A stretch of 21,361 nucleotides of DNA from Thermohalobaculum sp964475765 (GTDB lineage Bacteria; Pseudomonadota; Alphaproteobacteria; Rhodobacterales; Rhodobacteraceae): NCBI GenBank assembly GCA_964475765.1, contig CAYYZH010000055.1, positions 1 through 21,361 on the forward strand, read 5' to 3'. The notes under the pieces are model-generated. The model worked only from the letters and a program-made list of their open reading frames with translations. It ran no database searches and was not told the origin of the DNA. Position 1 is the first letter of the stretch. The number at the start of each line of letters is the position of its first letter. Shown here one piece after another: positions 1-9,024 of the stretch. The position numbers were made by a program, and so were the translations under genes.

Positions 1-572
1 TGCTGCACATCTTTCTCTCGAACGCGCCCGGCGACGTGGTCTACGGCACCTCTGGGCGAGCAGTCCCGGGATATGACCTGCGCCTCGTCGACGAGACCGG
101 AGCAGAAGTTGCGGACGAGGAGGTCGGCGAGTTGCTCGTCAACGGAGACAGCGCCGCGGACGGCTACTGGAACCAACGGACCAAGAGCCGTGCAACCTTC
201 GAGGGCGCATGGACCCGCACCGGCGATAAGTACACCCGCAGCGCGGACGGTCGCTATACCTATTGCGGACGCACAGACGACATGTTCAAGGTCTCGGGCC
301 AATGGGTCTCCCCATTCGAAGTCGAGCAGGCACTGGCCAGCCACGCATCGGTGCTCGAAGCCGCGGTCATCCCCGCCATGGATGAGGCCGGGCTGGAAAA
401 ACCAAAGGCCTTCGTCGTCCCGATGGCAGGGGCCGACATCGACCCTGAGGCGCTCAAGGAGCACGTCAAGGCCAAGGTCGGGAACTGGAAATACCCGCGC
501 TGGATCGAGGTGGCCGAGGACCTGCCGAAGACGGCGACAGGCAAGATCCAGCGGTTCAAGCTACGCAGCTAG
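1..572 (+). CDS. Benzoate-CoA ligase family protein, C-terminal part (5' end outside window)
   Basis: ATP-dependent acyl-CoA synthetase that would activate benzoate or a related aromatic acid to its CoA thioester in the cytosol. The reading frame is open from base 3, so the gene starts before the window and only about 189 C-terminal residues are present. The visible part begins HIFLSN, the substrate/adenylate region characteristic of benzoate-CoA ligases. It continues with YGTSG and PGY, the WTRTGDKY adenylate-binding Asp, the YTYCGRTDDMFKVSG hinge of the ANL superfamily, VSPFEVE, and a C-terminal domain ending KYPRW...LPKTATGKIQRFKL, which holds the catalytic Lys of the adenylation half-reaction. 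The family call is firm. The exact substrate (benzoate, hydroxybenzoate or another aromatic acid) cannot be read from this part. Its stop (570-572) overlaps the convergent thiamine pyrophosphokinase gene by 12 bases. Confidence 0.85.
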   Translation, partial: LHIFLSNAPGDVVYGTSGRAVPGYDLRLVDETGAEVADEEVGELLVNGDSAADGYWNQRTKSRATFEGAWTRTGDKYTRSADGRYTYCGRTDDMFKVSGQWVSPFEVEQALASHASVLEAAVIPAMDEAGLEKPKAFVVPMAGADIDPEALKEHVKAKVGNWKYPRWIEVAEDLPKTATGKIQRFKLRS

Positions 573-1238
573 TGCATCGATCAGAGCATCGAGATAGCGC
601 CGGGGCAACAGAAGCAGTGCGCCCAACCGGTCGAAGGCAATATCGATTTCGTCCGAGGTCGCCTCGTTGGACGTGCCGATGGCCGTTCCTGCCTCCATCG
701 CAAGACCATCGATCGACCATTTCAGCCCTTCGGACCGACGACCTGTGACAGACCTTAGCGGGTAGATCGAGACCACGGCACCGGGATCAACCCGAACGCA
801 AAGGCCAGAAGCCGGCACCAGCGTCATGACTTCCTGTTCACCGATCAGAACCACGGCCTTTTCGGGCCGCATCAGCATCCCGTGAAAGACCGCCAACATG
901 TGATCCAGACGCGCCCCGGTAAATCCGATGCCGATATAGAGGCGCGCGTCGGTCGCGTAGAGGCACTTCTCGAAATCTGTCGTTTCTTGTTCGTTCAGTG
1001 CGAGACAGGTCGCATCGTCAAGGCTCGCGCGAATCCCGGGATCGATGGAATCCATATCCCCGACCACCGCATCCGCCGTAACACCCCAAGCGTGCAGGCG
1101 ATTCACCGCTCCATCGGCCGCTACAACCACGGGTGCCCGCACCCGAGCCTCGTCCAAGTCGGACCTTTGCAACACGCCGCCGCCGACCAGAGTAACTGGC
1201 CGTTTGAAAACGATTTGTTTGCCATTATGAGGTCCCAT
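561..1238 (-). CDS. Thiamine pyrophosphokinase
   Basis: Transfers pyrophosphate from ATP to thiamine to make the cofactor thiamine diphosphate in the cytosol. The 225-residue length is normal for the bacterial family. Motifs in order are DG (42-43), GDMDS (60-64, metal/substrate aspartates), QETTDFEK (84-91, the Q-x-x-TD-x-x-K signature), GARLDH (108-113) and a C-terminal GTSNEA (188-193) after the beta-sandwich domain that binds the thiamine ring. The start at 1238 is the only ATG before the first strand (VTLVGGG), but no clear Shine-Dalgarno sequence precedes it, so a nearby alternative start is possible. The gene converges on and overlaps the acyl-CoA ligase end by 12 bases. The 159 bases between it and the divergent gene at 1398 must hold both promoters; they contain the dyad GACCGG-A-CCGGTC at 1299-1311. 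Confidence 0.85.
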   Translation of the reverse strand: MGPHNGKQIVFKRPVTLVGGGVLQRSDLDEARVRAPVVVAADGAVNRLHAWGVTADAVVGDMDSIDPGIRASLDDATCLALNEQETTDFEKCLYATDARLYIGIGFTGARLDHMLAVFHGMLMRPEKAVVLIGEQEVMTLVPASGLCVRVDPGAVVSIYPLRSVTGRRSEGLKWSIDGLAMEAGTAIGTSNEATSDEIDIAFDRLGALLLLPRRYLDALIDALAA

Positions 1239-1397
1239 TTATCGTGCATGACGTGTGGTTGAACCCGGGTCAACCATGCGCTTGAGCCTGGGTAAATCGA
1301 CCGGACCGGTCATCTTGACCGGGTTTGGCAAATCAGCGACGGTGCGCCCCTCGTGCATCTCGCGAACGCGTTATAGTTGTGCCGGGCGGAGGAACAT

Positions 1398-4110
1398 ATG
1401 GCCGAGACGGGCAAGAAGATCGAAGTTCGCCTGGGTGCGTTCGCCTGTTCGATCGAAGGATATGACAACCCGGTCGAGCAGATGCGCGAAGTGCTGGCCA
1501 TGGTTCAGCAGATGGTCGCGGAAACACCGCAACTGGCTGAACAGGCTGGATCCTTCAACGCTGAGGAAGTCGAAAGCGCGTTGATCGCGCAAGGCACCGA
1601 GGCCGATGTCAAGCCGGGTCTGGTGGTTATGCGCGCCGCCGAGACGGATGACGATGCACCGAGCAAAGCCGCCACTGCACAGCCCGCTGAAGAAGTTACC
1701 GAGCCTGCCGCATTTGCCGATATGGAAAGCCCGGCTGAGGACTTGGACATCGTTGCGATGGCGGTGGACGCTGCCGACGACCTGACCGACGCACCAGTCG
1801 CGGACGTCATGGAAGACGATGTTGTCGGCGAGGCAAATGACGCGGCCTGGGACACGGACGATCTTGTCGAGGCTCGTGCTGACACCAACGCCGACGATGA
1901 TCTTGAGGTGGAAACCGAACTTGCCGACCTCGTGGACTTTGGCGGCACAGACTTTGAGCCGACCGAGACCTCGGCAGAAGCCGTAGAAATCGAGGCTGTC
2001 GAGCTCGACACTCCAGATGTCGAGGCTCCCGACGCAGATCCTGCCGAACCCCTGACTGCGGAGATTTCGGAAGAGCCGGAGAGCGAGCCCGAGGAAACCA
2101 TCGAGGCTGCGGAAGACATTGCAACAGATCCTGTCATCGCTCTGAGATCTGCCGAAGAGGACGAATACGCCGCAGCGTCAGATGACCCGGCGATCGAACC
2201 TCTAGAAGATATCGCTAGCGAGGCCGAGGACATTAACGAGGCGATCCCGGATGCGCCCGCCGAGGAAGCTGAGGTCATTCATCTTCACGCGCCCGAAGGC
2301 CCGGCCTTTGCGCCCGAAGAGCCCGTGCTCACCCCGGATCAGGCGATCCGTCAGGCGGTGATGGAAGAGAATGCGCTTGCCGCAGACGACGTCTCGGATA
2401 CCCAAACCGAAGCAGATATTGTCGAAGCAGCGCAAGAAGACAACGCAGAGGCCGAGACCAGCACCGATACGAACGCCCCTTGGGAGCGCGACGCGCTGAA
2501 GGCCGCGCTCGCCGCAGGTGCCGGGGATACCGCCGACGCGCCCGAAGAGCAGGCTGCTCCAGAAGAGGCTGCCCCGCAGGCTGATACAGATGCTCCCTGG
2601 GAGCGTGATGCCCTGAAAGCCGCTCTGGCGGCAGGTGTCGGCGCCACAGGTGCCGCCGTCGCGAGCCAGTTTTCGGGCGACGACGAACCCCAAGCGCCCG
2701 ATACGGACACGACCGATTTCGCAGAACCGGAGGTCGACGCTCCTGAAGTTGCAGAACTCGATGTCTCCGACGCCGACGTGGTTGCTCCCGCCGCTTCATC
2801 TGCCGATGAGAATGTCGATTTCCGCGATGCAATCATGGCCCAGATCCGCGGCACGACAGGGACTGACGAAACCGATACTGCCGATACCGAANNNNNNNNN
2901 NNNNNNNNNNNNNNNNNNNNNNNNNNNNNNNNNNNNNNNNNNNNNNNNNNNNNNNNNNNNNNNNNNNNNNNNNNNNNNNNNNNNNNNNNNNGAGGTTGTC
3001 GAAGAGGTCGACGCCTCTCCGTTCCGGCCCAAGCCTTCTTCACCTGCCCCGGCTGCTGGCCCGTCAGAAAATCCGGCGCCCGCACCGATACAGCCAGACC
3101 CGGAGCCGGTCGTCATGCCCGAAGTGGCAGCCGCAGCGGCTGCGGAACCTGCGCCTGCGTTCAACATCTTCGCAGCGCCGGCGGCGAATGCCGCTCAAGC
3201 CGTCTCAGGGATTGCACAGGCTGCAGCCAATACGGGACAGGCCGTGCAGGTCGATATCCTGCCGCCAGACTTTGAGGAAACTCCCGACGAGGCGGAGTGT
3301 CATGAACCGCAGAACCCCTCGCCGTTCGAGAAGGATGCAGGTTTCGACGAAGGCGCGGAGCAATCCAGCGCCAGTCGCCCGACCTTCTCGATGCCAGTGG
3401 ATGACGGGCGCGATGCACCGTCGGCCGACTGGCGGCTGGATCTCATGCGCCGGATCCGCGACGAAGGCCCCGAGGCTGAGGCTGGCGAAACGATCCAGGC
3501 CGATGATGCTGAGATCACGAACGAGGTTCGGCCTGTCACACCGGTCGAGATCGCGCCCGCCGACGATACGCCGGTAAACATCTTTGCCGCCCCCCGCGCT
3601 GCGGATCCAAGCCCAAAGCCCCGGCCAAACCCGGAGGTCGAGACGCCCCGGACGATCGAGAATGCGCCCGCCAGCGCCGCGCCTCAGGCGAGTGATGACA
3701 GCCCGGGACGGTCGCGTTTCGACGCATTGCTTTCACGCATTCAGGAAGGGCCCAAGGTCAATGCGCCGGCGGAGGAGCCACGCGCCGATCTCAGCCCGCT
3801 CGACTCAGACGGATCCGCAATCAGCGCGGTTGAGTTGGCCAATCTCTCCAAGGCAAGTTCTGTCGCGGATCTTCTGGCAGCGTCCGCCGCTTGGCTGACC
3901 CTCGTGAAAGGTTCGGGAAGATTCAGCAGGCGCGAAGTCATGCAGGTCTTCGACGATCTGCCCGGGGATCACCCCAAGACGCTGGAGGCCCGGATCAAGG
4001 GCTACGGCAAGCTGGTCCGCAGCGGCACGCTGATGTTGGTCGATGACGGGGTCTTCGCCATGGCGCAGTCGGCGCGTGACGACTATCAGATGCTGCTAGA
4101 TCAGCGCTGA
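1398..4110 (+). CDS. Long acidic, intrinsically disordered protein with repeated short motifs; interrupted by assembly gap
   Basis: Function not recognised. ATG 1398 is chosen because GGAGG (1388-1392) lies 5 bases upstream. A conserved-looking N-terminal module (about residues 1-75: EVRLGAFACSIEGYDNPVEQ, then a helical Met/Gln-rich stretch) is followed by several hundred residues dominated by Asp, Glu, Ala and Pro, expected to be disordered. Inside this linker are a tandem repeat APWERDALKAALAAG (two copies), two NIFAAP motifs, and three related helical motifs of the type (F/W)R-x-x-(I/L)M-x-x-IR. The last 95 or so residues look folded, with alternating helices and a winged-helix-like end (FSRREVMQVFDDLP ... 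GKLVRSGTLMLVDDGVFAM). The 100-N gap at 2892-2991 falls inside. The frame before it ends exactly on a codon (2889-2891) and the frame after resumes at 2992, so the true missing length must be a multiple of three, not 100. The gene is therefore probably intact in the organism. The 3' end overlaps the convergent gene by 10 bases. There is no signal peptide or membrane segment. Confidence 0.75.
2475..2636 (+). repeat. Two-copy protein repeat APWERDALKAALAAG
   Basis: Copies at 2475-2519 and 2592-2636, 117 bases (39 codons) apart, encode the same 15-residue segment. The DNA differs at many third positions (for example GCC/GCT, CGC/CGT, GCG/GCC), so the peptide has been conserved while synonymous sites drifted. 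The flanks also match loosely (D-T-N before copy 1, D-T-D before copy 2). The repeat is an amphipathic helix in an otherwise acidic linker. The assembly gap begins 255 bases downstream. Confidence 0.8.
2820..3744 (+). repeat. Dispersed helical and NIFAAP motifs in the disordered linker
   Basis: Three degenerate copies of one helical motif are seen: FRDAIMAQIR at 2820-2849, WRLDLMRRIR at 3430-3459 and RFDALLSRIQ at 3715-3744. Each is preceded by Asp/Ser-rich sequence, and the last two are followed by EG. Two copies of NIFAAP lie at 3163-3180 and 3577-3594. Short conserved motifs spaced along a disordered chain usually mean repeated binding sites for a partner protein; that role is inference. 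Confidence 0.55.
2892..2991. other. Assembly gap (100 N)
   Basis: Exactly 100 undetermined bases, the conventional placeholder for a scaffold gap of unknown size. The codons on both sides are acidic low-complexity sequence (TDTADTE before, EVVEEVD after), and the gap sits within the repeat-bearing linker. Collapsed repeats are therefore a likely cause. The reading frame shift across the Ns is an artefact of the placeholder length. Confidence 0.95.
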
Positions 4111-4334
4111 TCGTCAGCGTCGGCGACGCGATTGGGATCTTCGCGGCCGACACCGCGAAACACCCAGCGGAACGGCAGCGCCCAGAGAATGCCGAGTACG
4201 GCATAGATCGCCAGCTCGACAATAATCGAAGGGCGCTCCATCTCGCTGACGATGGTCGTGGCCACTACGATATAGACTGGCAACCAGACCAGCAGCAGAA
4301 CTGCAGAGAGAAACTTTTTCAGGCGATGGCTCAT
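4101..4334 (-). CDS. Small two-helix membrane protein, DUF2842-like
   Basis: A 77-residue inner-membrane protein of unknown role. It has a basic N-terminus (MSHRLKKF), a first membrane helix at about residues 8-28, a short polar loop (SEMERPS) and a second helix at about 37-58 ending GILWALPFRWVF, then a charged tail. The order of elements and the ILW-x-LP ending match the DUF2842 family found in alphaproteobacteria; this assignment is from memory of the family. ATG 4334 is preferred over the upstream in-frame ATG at 4397 because the extra 21 residues are not membrane-protein-like and would run through the intergenic palindrome. The 3' end overlaps the convergent gene at 4110 by 10 bases. Confidence 0.65.
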   Translation of the reverse strand: MSHRLKKFLSAVLLLVWLPVYIVVATTIVSEMERPSIIVELAIYAVLGILWALPFRWVFRGVGREDPNRVADADDQR

Positions 4335-4389
4335 GGGGGGCAACCTAGCTTGCCGCCCTGCAAAGGCCAGTCCAAAGACTGCATGGCTA

Positions 4390-4405
4390 CGTAACAAATG
4401 TTACG
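4390..4405. promoter_or_regulatory. Perfect palindrome, candidate operator of the peptide/deiminase pair
   Basis: CGTAACA-AA-TGTTACG: 7-base arms with a 2-base spacer, fully symmetric. It lies in the divergent region between the membrane protein (starts 4334) and the peptide gene (starts 4464), 59 bases upstream of the latter. The size and symmetry fit a dimeric transcription factor. It has no downstream T-run and sits before, not after, a gene, so a terminator is unlikely. The regulator is not identifiable; the GTA-N8-TAC core resembles Crp/Fnr-superfamily sites of the NtcA type, but that factor is cyanobacterial. Confidence 0.5.
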
Positions 4406-4450
4406 GACAGCACGCGCAGAACCTCGTACGTTTCAAACATTGGATGGATC

Positions 4451-4458
4451 GAGGAGGG
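4451..4458 (+). promoter_or_regulatory. Strong ribosome binding site of the double-glycine peptide
   Basis: GAGGAGGG ends 5 bases before ATG 4464. It is one of the best Shine-Dalgarno sequences in the window. It fixes the peptide start at 4464 rather than the upstream in-frame ATG at 4398, and argues that this short reading frame is really translated. Confidence 0.75.
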
Positions 4459-4463
4459 TCAAG

Positions 4464-4643
4464 ATGAAAAAAGTTGTGAAATCAGATGCGAATGCACCCA
4501 CCGAGTTGAAAGATGATGATCTGGGTGAGGTGACCGGAGGCGGCAATCCACTGAGTTCAGTCAAACCGCGGATCTCGCCGGACAAGGTTGATGGTGTCCG
4601 GAAGACCGGTTTCCGCGCCGACTGGTACGAATTTACCAAGTAA
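4464..4643 (+). CDS. Double-glycine-leader peptide, candidate RiPP / bacteriocin-like precursor
   Basis: A 59-residue peptide. Residues 1-27 look like a bacteriocin-type leader: a basic start (MKKVVK), then TELKDDDLGEVTGGG, which carries the spaced Leu/Leu/Val and terminal Gly-Gly of leaders cut by C39-type peptidase-transporters. Cleavage after G26 or G27 would release a 32-33 residue core (NPLSS to FTK). The core has arginines at 36, 46 and 51 and no cysteine, so lanthionine or disulfide chemistry is excluded. The leader has no arginine at all. The gene is followed on the same strand by a peptidylarginine-deiminase-like gene (overlap or 46-base gap depending on that start), suggesting that the core arginines are converted to citrulline. 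A strong Shine-Dalgarno sequence and an upstream palindrome support a regulated gene. No homologue is recognised. An orphan GG-leader peptide whose neighbour is coincidental remains possible. Confidence 0.6.
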   Translation: MKKVVKSDANAPTELKDDDLGEVTGGGNPLSSVKPRISPDKVDGVRKTGFRADWYEFTK

Positions 4644-5786
4644 GACCATCAGCACATCTTCTAAGTGCACCTCTGAGGCCGCACCGCTGTTGGATGCGGC
4701 CCAGGGACGGATTGCGCGTCTGGTCCTCGCGATCTCGTCCTTTGGTGTCGAGGCATTCGCCGACAGTTGCCAAAGCGTTCTGACGCATCTGCCGCGCGAT
4801 GTGCGGATCGACATCCTGGTCTCGCCAAGAGCGAAGGCGCGGGTCGCGGAGTGGGTGGAAGCCGCGGGGCGTACCACCGACACGCATCTCGTCCAGGCAC
4901 CCGAAGATCTCGATTTCTCACTCTGGATGCAGGATGTCTTTGCCGTCACTGCAGGGACGCCCCATCTCTTGCTTCCAGCTACGTTCAGCCGCTACGACGA
5001 CCTCGCCGCAGTGAAACATCTGGCCAAAGAACTTGCCCTTCCCGTGACAGAGAAGGATTTGGCGTTTGAAGGCGGCAACATGCTGGTCTGCGGCGATCTC
5101 CTACTGATCGGCGCCAACCGGCTTGGACCGGCGCCGCTTCCATCAAAAGACCTCGCGAAGCAGTTGGATGGGGATCGACGGGCCGTGGTTCTCGGGTGCA
5201 GCGACCCTCTGCCTTCACAGCAGAAGGCCCCGTTCGATCTCGACGGCGAGCAATGGACCAGCATCCAGCACCACCTGGAACGCGAGGGGCGGGTTCAGCC
5301 GCTGTTTCACATTGATCTGTTCATCGCACCGGCTGGCACGACACCCGGCGGGCGTCCAAGGTTTCTGGTGGGATGTCCAAGGCTTGGGGCCAAGCTGCTC
5401 GATCACCCCATACTGGACCACGCACTCGCACCTGCGTTTGATGAGATCGCCGGACAACTGAAGGCGGCAGGCGCAGAGGTCATACGCAATCCGCTGCCGT
5501 TGATCTGGATGGACGAGCCGGAAAAGCGGCATCGGACCTGGTTTCATCTTCCCGCGAATAATGTGCTAGTCGAGGATTGCGGTCGCGGTCGCTCGAGGGT
5601 GTTCTTGCCCTGCTTCGCGCAGGATCACTGGCAGGAACTGGAACGGATCGACGCTGCGAATGCCGCGATCTGGGAAGATCTCGGGTTCGAGGTCATCTCA
5701 ATCCCCGATCTTCTGCCACTTGCAGAGAATCGTGGTGCCCTGCACTGCATGTGCAAGGTCATCGCGCGAAACCCCGCACCGACTGC

Positions 5787-5790
<4 letters not shown>
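4591..5790 (+). CDS. Peptidylarginine-deiminase-like enzyme (guanidine-modifying / pentein superfamily)
   Basis: Predicted to hydrolyse the guanidinium of arginine, most likely peptide-bound, to citrulline plus ammonia. Counting from ATG 4591 (399 residues), the full catalytic set is visible. It comprises WMQD with Asp115 (matching the WIQD of animal PADs), FEGGN at 159-163, His240-Ile-Asp242 (the H-x-D pair), NNVLVED, and Cys386 in GALHCMC near the C-terminus. The Asp-to-His spacing (125) resembles human PAD4 (121). An agmatine deiminase would normally show W-x-RD and GG-x-HC motifs, so the PAD side of the superfamily fits better. There is no signal peptide, so the enzyme should be cytosolic, unlike secreted Porphyromonas PPAD. 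The start is uncertain. ATG 4591 and GTG 4594 overlap the peptide gene (AAGG at 4584), while TTG 4690 (366 residues, GAGG upstream) begins just before the conserved LVLAISSFG strand. The stop shares a CTAG with the purA stop. Translation may be coupled to the peptide. Confidence 0.8.
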
Positions 5791-7079
<1,289 letters not shown>

Positions 7080-7151
7080 ATCCTACCTCTCGCCGGTCAA
7101 ACCGCGCCGTTATAGGCGCCGCACCCGCAGGACTGAAGCAGTTTTATGCCC

Positions 7152-7394
7152 TTAGAGCTTATTGTGGGATCCATCGCAAAGCGGCACGTTCCCTGTCGCT
7201 TTGCAGCCGCAGAAAAACAGCTTCCCATCTTCCTCGGCGGTGTGCTTGAGCGGCGTGATCGAGGTGCCCTTGTGCGATCCATCGCAGAATGGCTGGTTCT
7301 GAGACCTGCCGCAGGCACACCAGAAATAGCTCTTTCCGGCCTCGACCTCAACGGGAAACGGCCCTTTCTTTGCAACAATGGGTTGATCCGACAT
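7152..7394 (-). CDS. Dual CDGSH-type iron-sulfur protein
   Basis: An 80-residue soluble protein with two complete C-x-C-x2-(S/T)-x3-P-x-C-D-G-S-H motifs, CACGRSQNQPFCDGSH and CGCKATGNVPLCDGSH. Each should bind one [2Fe-2S] cluster through three Cys and one His. The two-motif layout in a single short chain matches the CISD3/MiNT type and its bacterial relatives, which are linked to iron-sulfur and redox balance; the precise role in bacteria is not settled. There is no membrane anchor, unlike mitoNEET. GGAGG (7406-7402) lies 7 bases before ATG 7394 and fixes the start. It sits upstream of purA on the same strand; the functional link is unclear. Confidence 0.9.
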   Translation of the reverse strand: MSDQPIVAKKGPFPVEVEAGKSYFWCACGRSQNQPFCDGSHKGTSITPLKHTAEEDGKLFFCGCKATGNVPLCDGSHNKL

Positions 7395-7437
7395 CTGTTT
7401 TCCTCCAGCTTTAGGGTCCGGATGTAAGCCGTTCGTT

Positions 7438-7493
7438 CCAACGTGTGCAACGGTGTTGTGAGGGCAACGAATTGTTCGTACCGGGCACGTTGG
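7438..7493. repeat. Inverted repeat between the CDGSH and histidine kinase genes
   Basis: CCAACGTG at 7438-7445 and CACGTTGG at 7486-7493 are perfect 8-base inverted arms separated by 40 bases. They lie in the 121-base divergent region that must carry the promoters of both neighbours. They could be paired operator half sites or chance. No clear -35/-10 pair is seen. Confidence 0.3.
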
Positions 7494-7515
7494 TAGTTGG
7501 GCGGGACACAGGGTT

Positions 7516-9006
7516 ATGGTTGTTAGTGGGGCAAAAATGCTGTGGGAACAGCAGAATCAGTTGTCTGCGTTCTTTGACAGCACGCCCGAAGCCATGATCC
7601 TGGCTGAGCCAGAAGGGGCGATCCAGGATGTAAACCCTGCGTTTTCGCGCACCTTTGGCTATCGCCGCACAGAGGGACAGAGTCTCAGCCTTCGCCAGCT
7701 CTTTGCCGATGTGAAGGAGTTCACACGCGCGCTGGACCTTCTTTCCGCCCGCGAGAAGGACGATGCCGGTATTGTGACCTTCGCCAGAATGCTTCGAAAG
7801 GACGGGACGATCTTCGCCGGACGGCTGACACTGAGCCAGCTCTGGTCCACGTCGCCGCATCCCCAAGGACTCGCCGCGACGATCCATGACCTTTCGGAAG
7901 GCGATCACCCTGAGCCCGATGCCGCCGCGACCATCGACTATCTAAGTGCCCAGCGGGCATTCATGGAGGTGCTCTACTTCAAGACCCCAGCGATCATGCA
8001 CTCGATAGATCCGCGCGGCGAACTCCGGCATGTCAGCGAAGCCTGGTTGCGCCGGTTCGGCTATAGCGCCGAAGAGGTCATTGGCAAAAAGTCCACGGAC
8101 TTCATGACGGAGCCCAGCAGGATTTACGCAAAAGACGTGATCGAAGCCCTATGGCGCGACGGGTCCTGCAATCGGGTGCCCTACACTTTCGTCACCAAGA
8201 CCGGAGAACATGTCGAGATTGAACTCTCCGCGACGCTGGACCTGTCGTCCGGGGAGACCAGAACGCTTGCCATTCTCGAAGATGTGACAGATCGCAACCG
8301 TGCGCTGCGCGGGATGGAAGAACGTAACCAGCAGCTCAAGGAGTTCGCGCACGCCGCCGCCCACGATCTGCAGGCACCGCTGCGGCACATCTCGATCTTC
8401 TCCAAGATGATTGAAGACGATCTGTCCGAGGGAGACATCTCCGAAGCCAAAGAGAACTCCCGCCGCGTCCAGACCAGCGTCAAACGTCTATCGGGCATGG
8501 TGAGCGGACTTCTGGAATTTTCGCTCACCAACGAGATCCGGCTCGAGTTGGCAAAAACCGATCTGACCGAGATTGCGAAGACCGCGGCGGGCAAACTGCA
8601 GGCAGAGGTTGAAGCGACCTCTGCAAATGTGGTGATCGACGCACTTCCGACGCTTACGGTCGATGCCAAGCTGATTGAGCGTGTCTTCTCCGGCCTTCTG
8701 GAAAACGCTCTGAAGTTCGTCCCCGAGGGCCAACCGCCCGTCATTCGCGTCTCCGCCGATCTCATCCTGGGCGAGAGCGTCATCTCTGTCGCTGACAACG
8801 GTATTGGTGTTCCCCGGGAGTTTCGCGAACGTGTTTTCCAACCGCTCAAACGCCTGCATGGACCGGAAAGCAGGTTTCCTGGTTATGGAATCGGGCTCGC
8901 GCTCTGCCGCCAGATCATCGATGCACATCACGGGCGGATGTGGATTGACGACCCAGAGAGTGGTACGGGAAGTGTATTCAAGTTCAGCCTGCCGCCGAGA
9001 GAGTAG
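7516..9006 (+). CDS. Soluble PAS-PAS sensor histidine kinase (HWE-unlike, phytochrome-type HisKA)
   Basis: Sensor kinase that autophosphorylates a histidine in response to an unknown signal and passes the phosphate to a response regulator. Two PAS domains are visible, at about 15-125 (SAFFDSTPEAMIL... VNPAFSRTFGY) and about 152-258 (VSEAWLRRFGYSAEEVIGK, ending EDVTDR). A coiled linker leads to the H-box EFAHAAAHDLQAPLRHI with phosphoacceptor His283. The ATPase domain has the N-box Asn397 (LLENALKFV), ADNGIG, and the glycine-rich GYGIGLALC. The AHDLQAPLR-type H-box is the subgroup found with phytochrome-like kinases and Rcp1-type regulators. There are no membrane segments. The start is either ATG 7516 or the in-frame ATG 7537, which has GTGGGG upstream; neither has a strong Shine-Dalgarno sequence. 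The response regulator follows after 18 bases, so the two form an operon and probable cognate pair. Confidence 0.88.
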   Translation: MVVSGAKMLWEQQNQLSAFFDSTPEAMILAEPEGAIQDVNPAFSRTFGYRRTEGQSLSLRQLFADVKEFTRALDLLSAREKDDAGIVTFARMLRKDGTIFAGRLTLSQLWSTSPHPQGLAATIHDLSEGDHPEPDAAATIDYLSAQRAFMEVLYFKTPAIMHSIDPRGELRHVSEAWLRRFGYSAEEVIGKKSTDFMTEPSRIYAKDVIEALWRDGSCNRVPYTFVTKTGEHVEIELSATLDLSSGETRTLAILEDVTDRNRALRGMEERNQQLKEFAHAAAHDLQAPLRHISIFSKMIEDDLSEGDISEAKENSRRVQTSVKRLSGMVSGLLEFSLTNEIRLELAKTDLTEIAKTAAGKLQAEVEATSANVVIDALPTLTVDAKLIERVFSGLLENALKFVPEGQPPVIRVSADLILGESVISVADNGIGVPREFRERVFQPLKRLHGPESRFPGYGIGLALCRQIIDAHHGRMWIDDPESGTGSVFKFSLPPRE

Positions 9007-9024
9007 CTATCGTAAGGAGACCTT

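Noticed and set aside
4390..4405. Rho-independent terminator
   Set aside because: The stem is only 7 bp and AT-containing, with a 2-base loop, no T-run, and placed upstream of both flanking genes.
4464..4643. Lanthipeptide, sactipeptide or disulfide bacteriocin precursor
   Set aside because: The core contains no cysteine, and no radical SAM or lanthionine synthetase gene is nearby.
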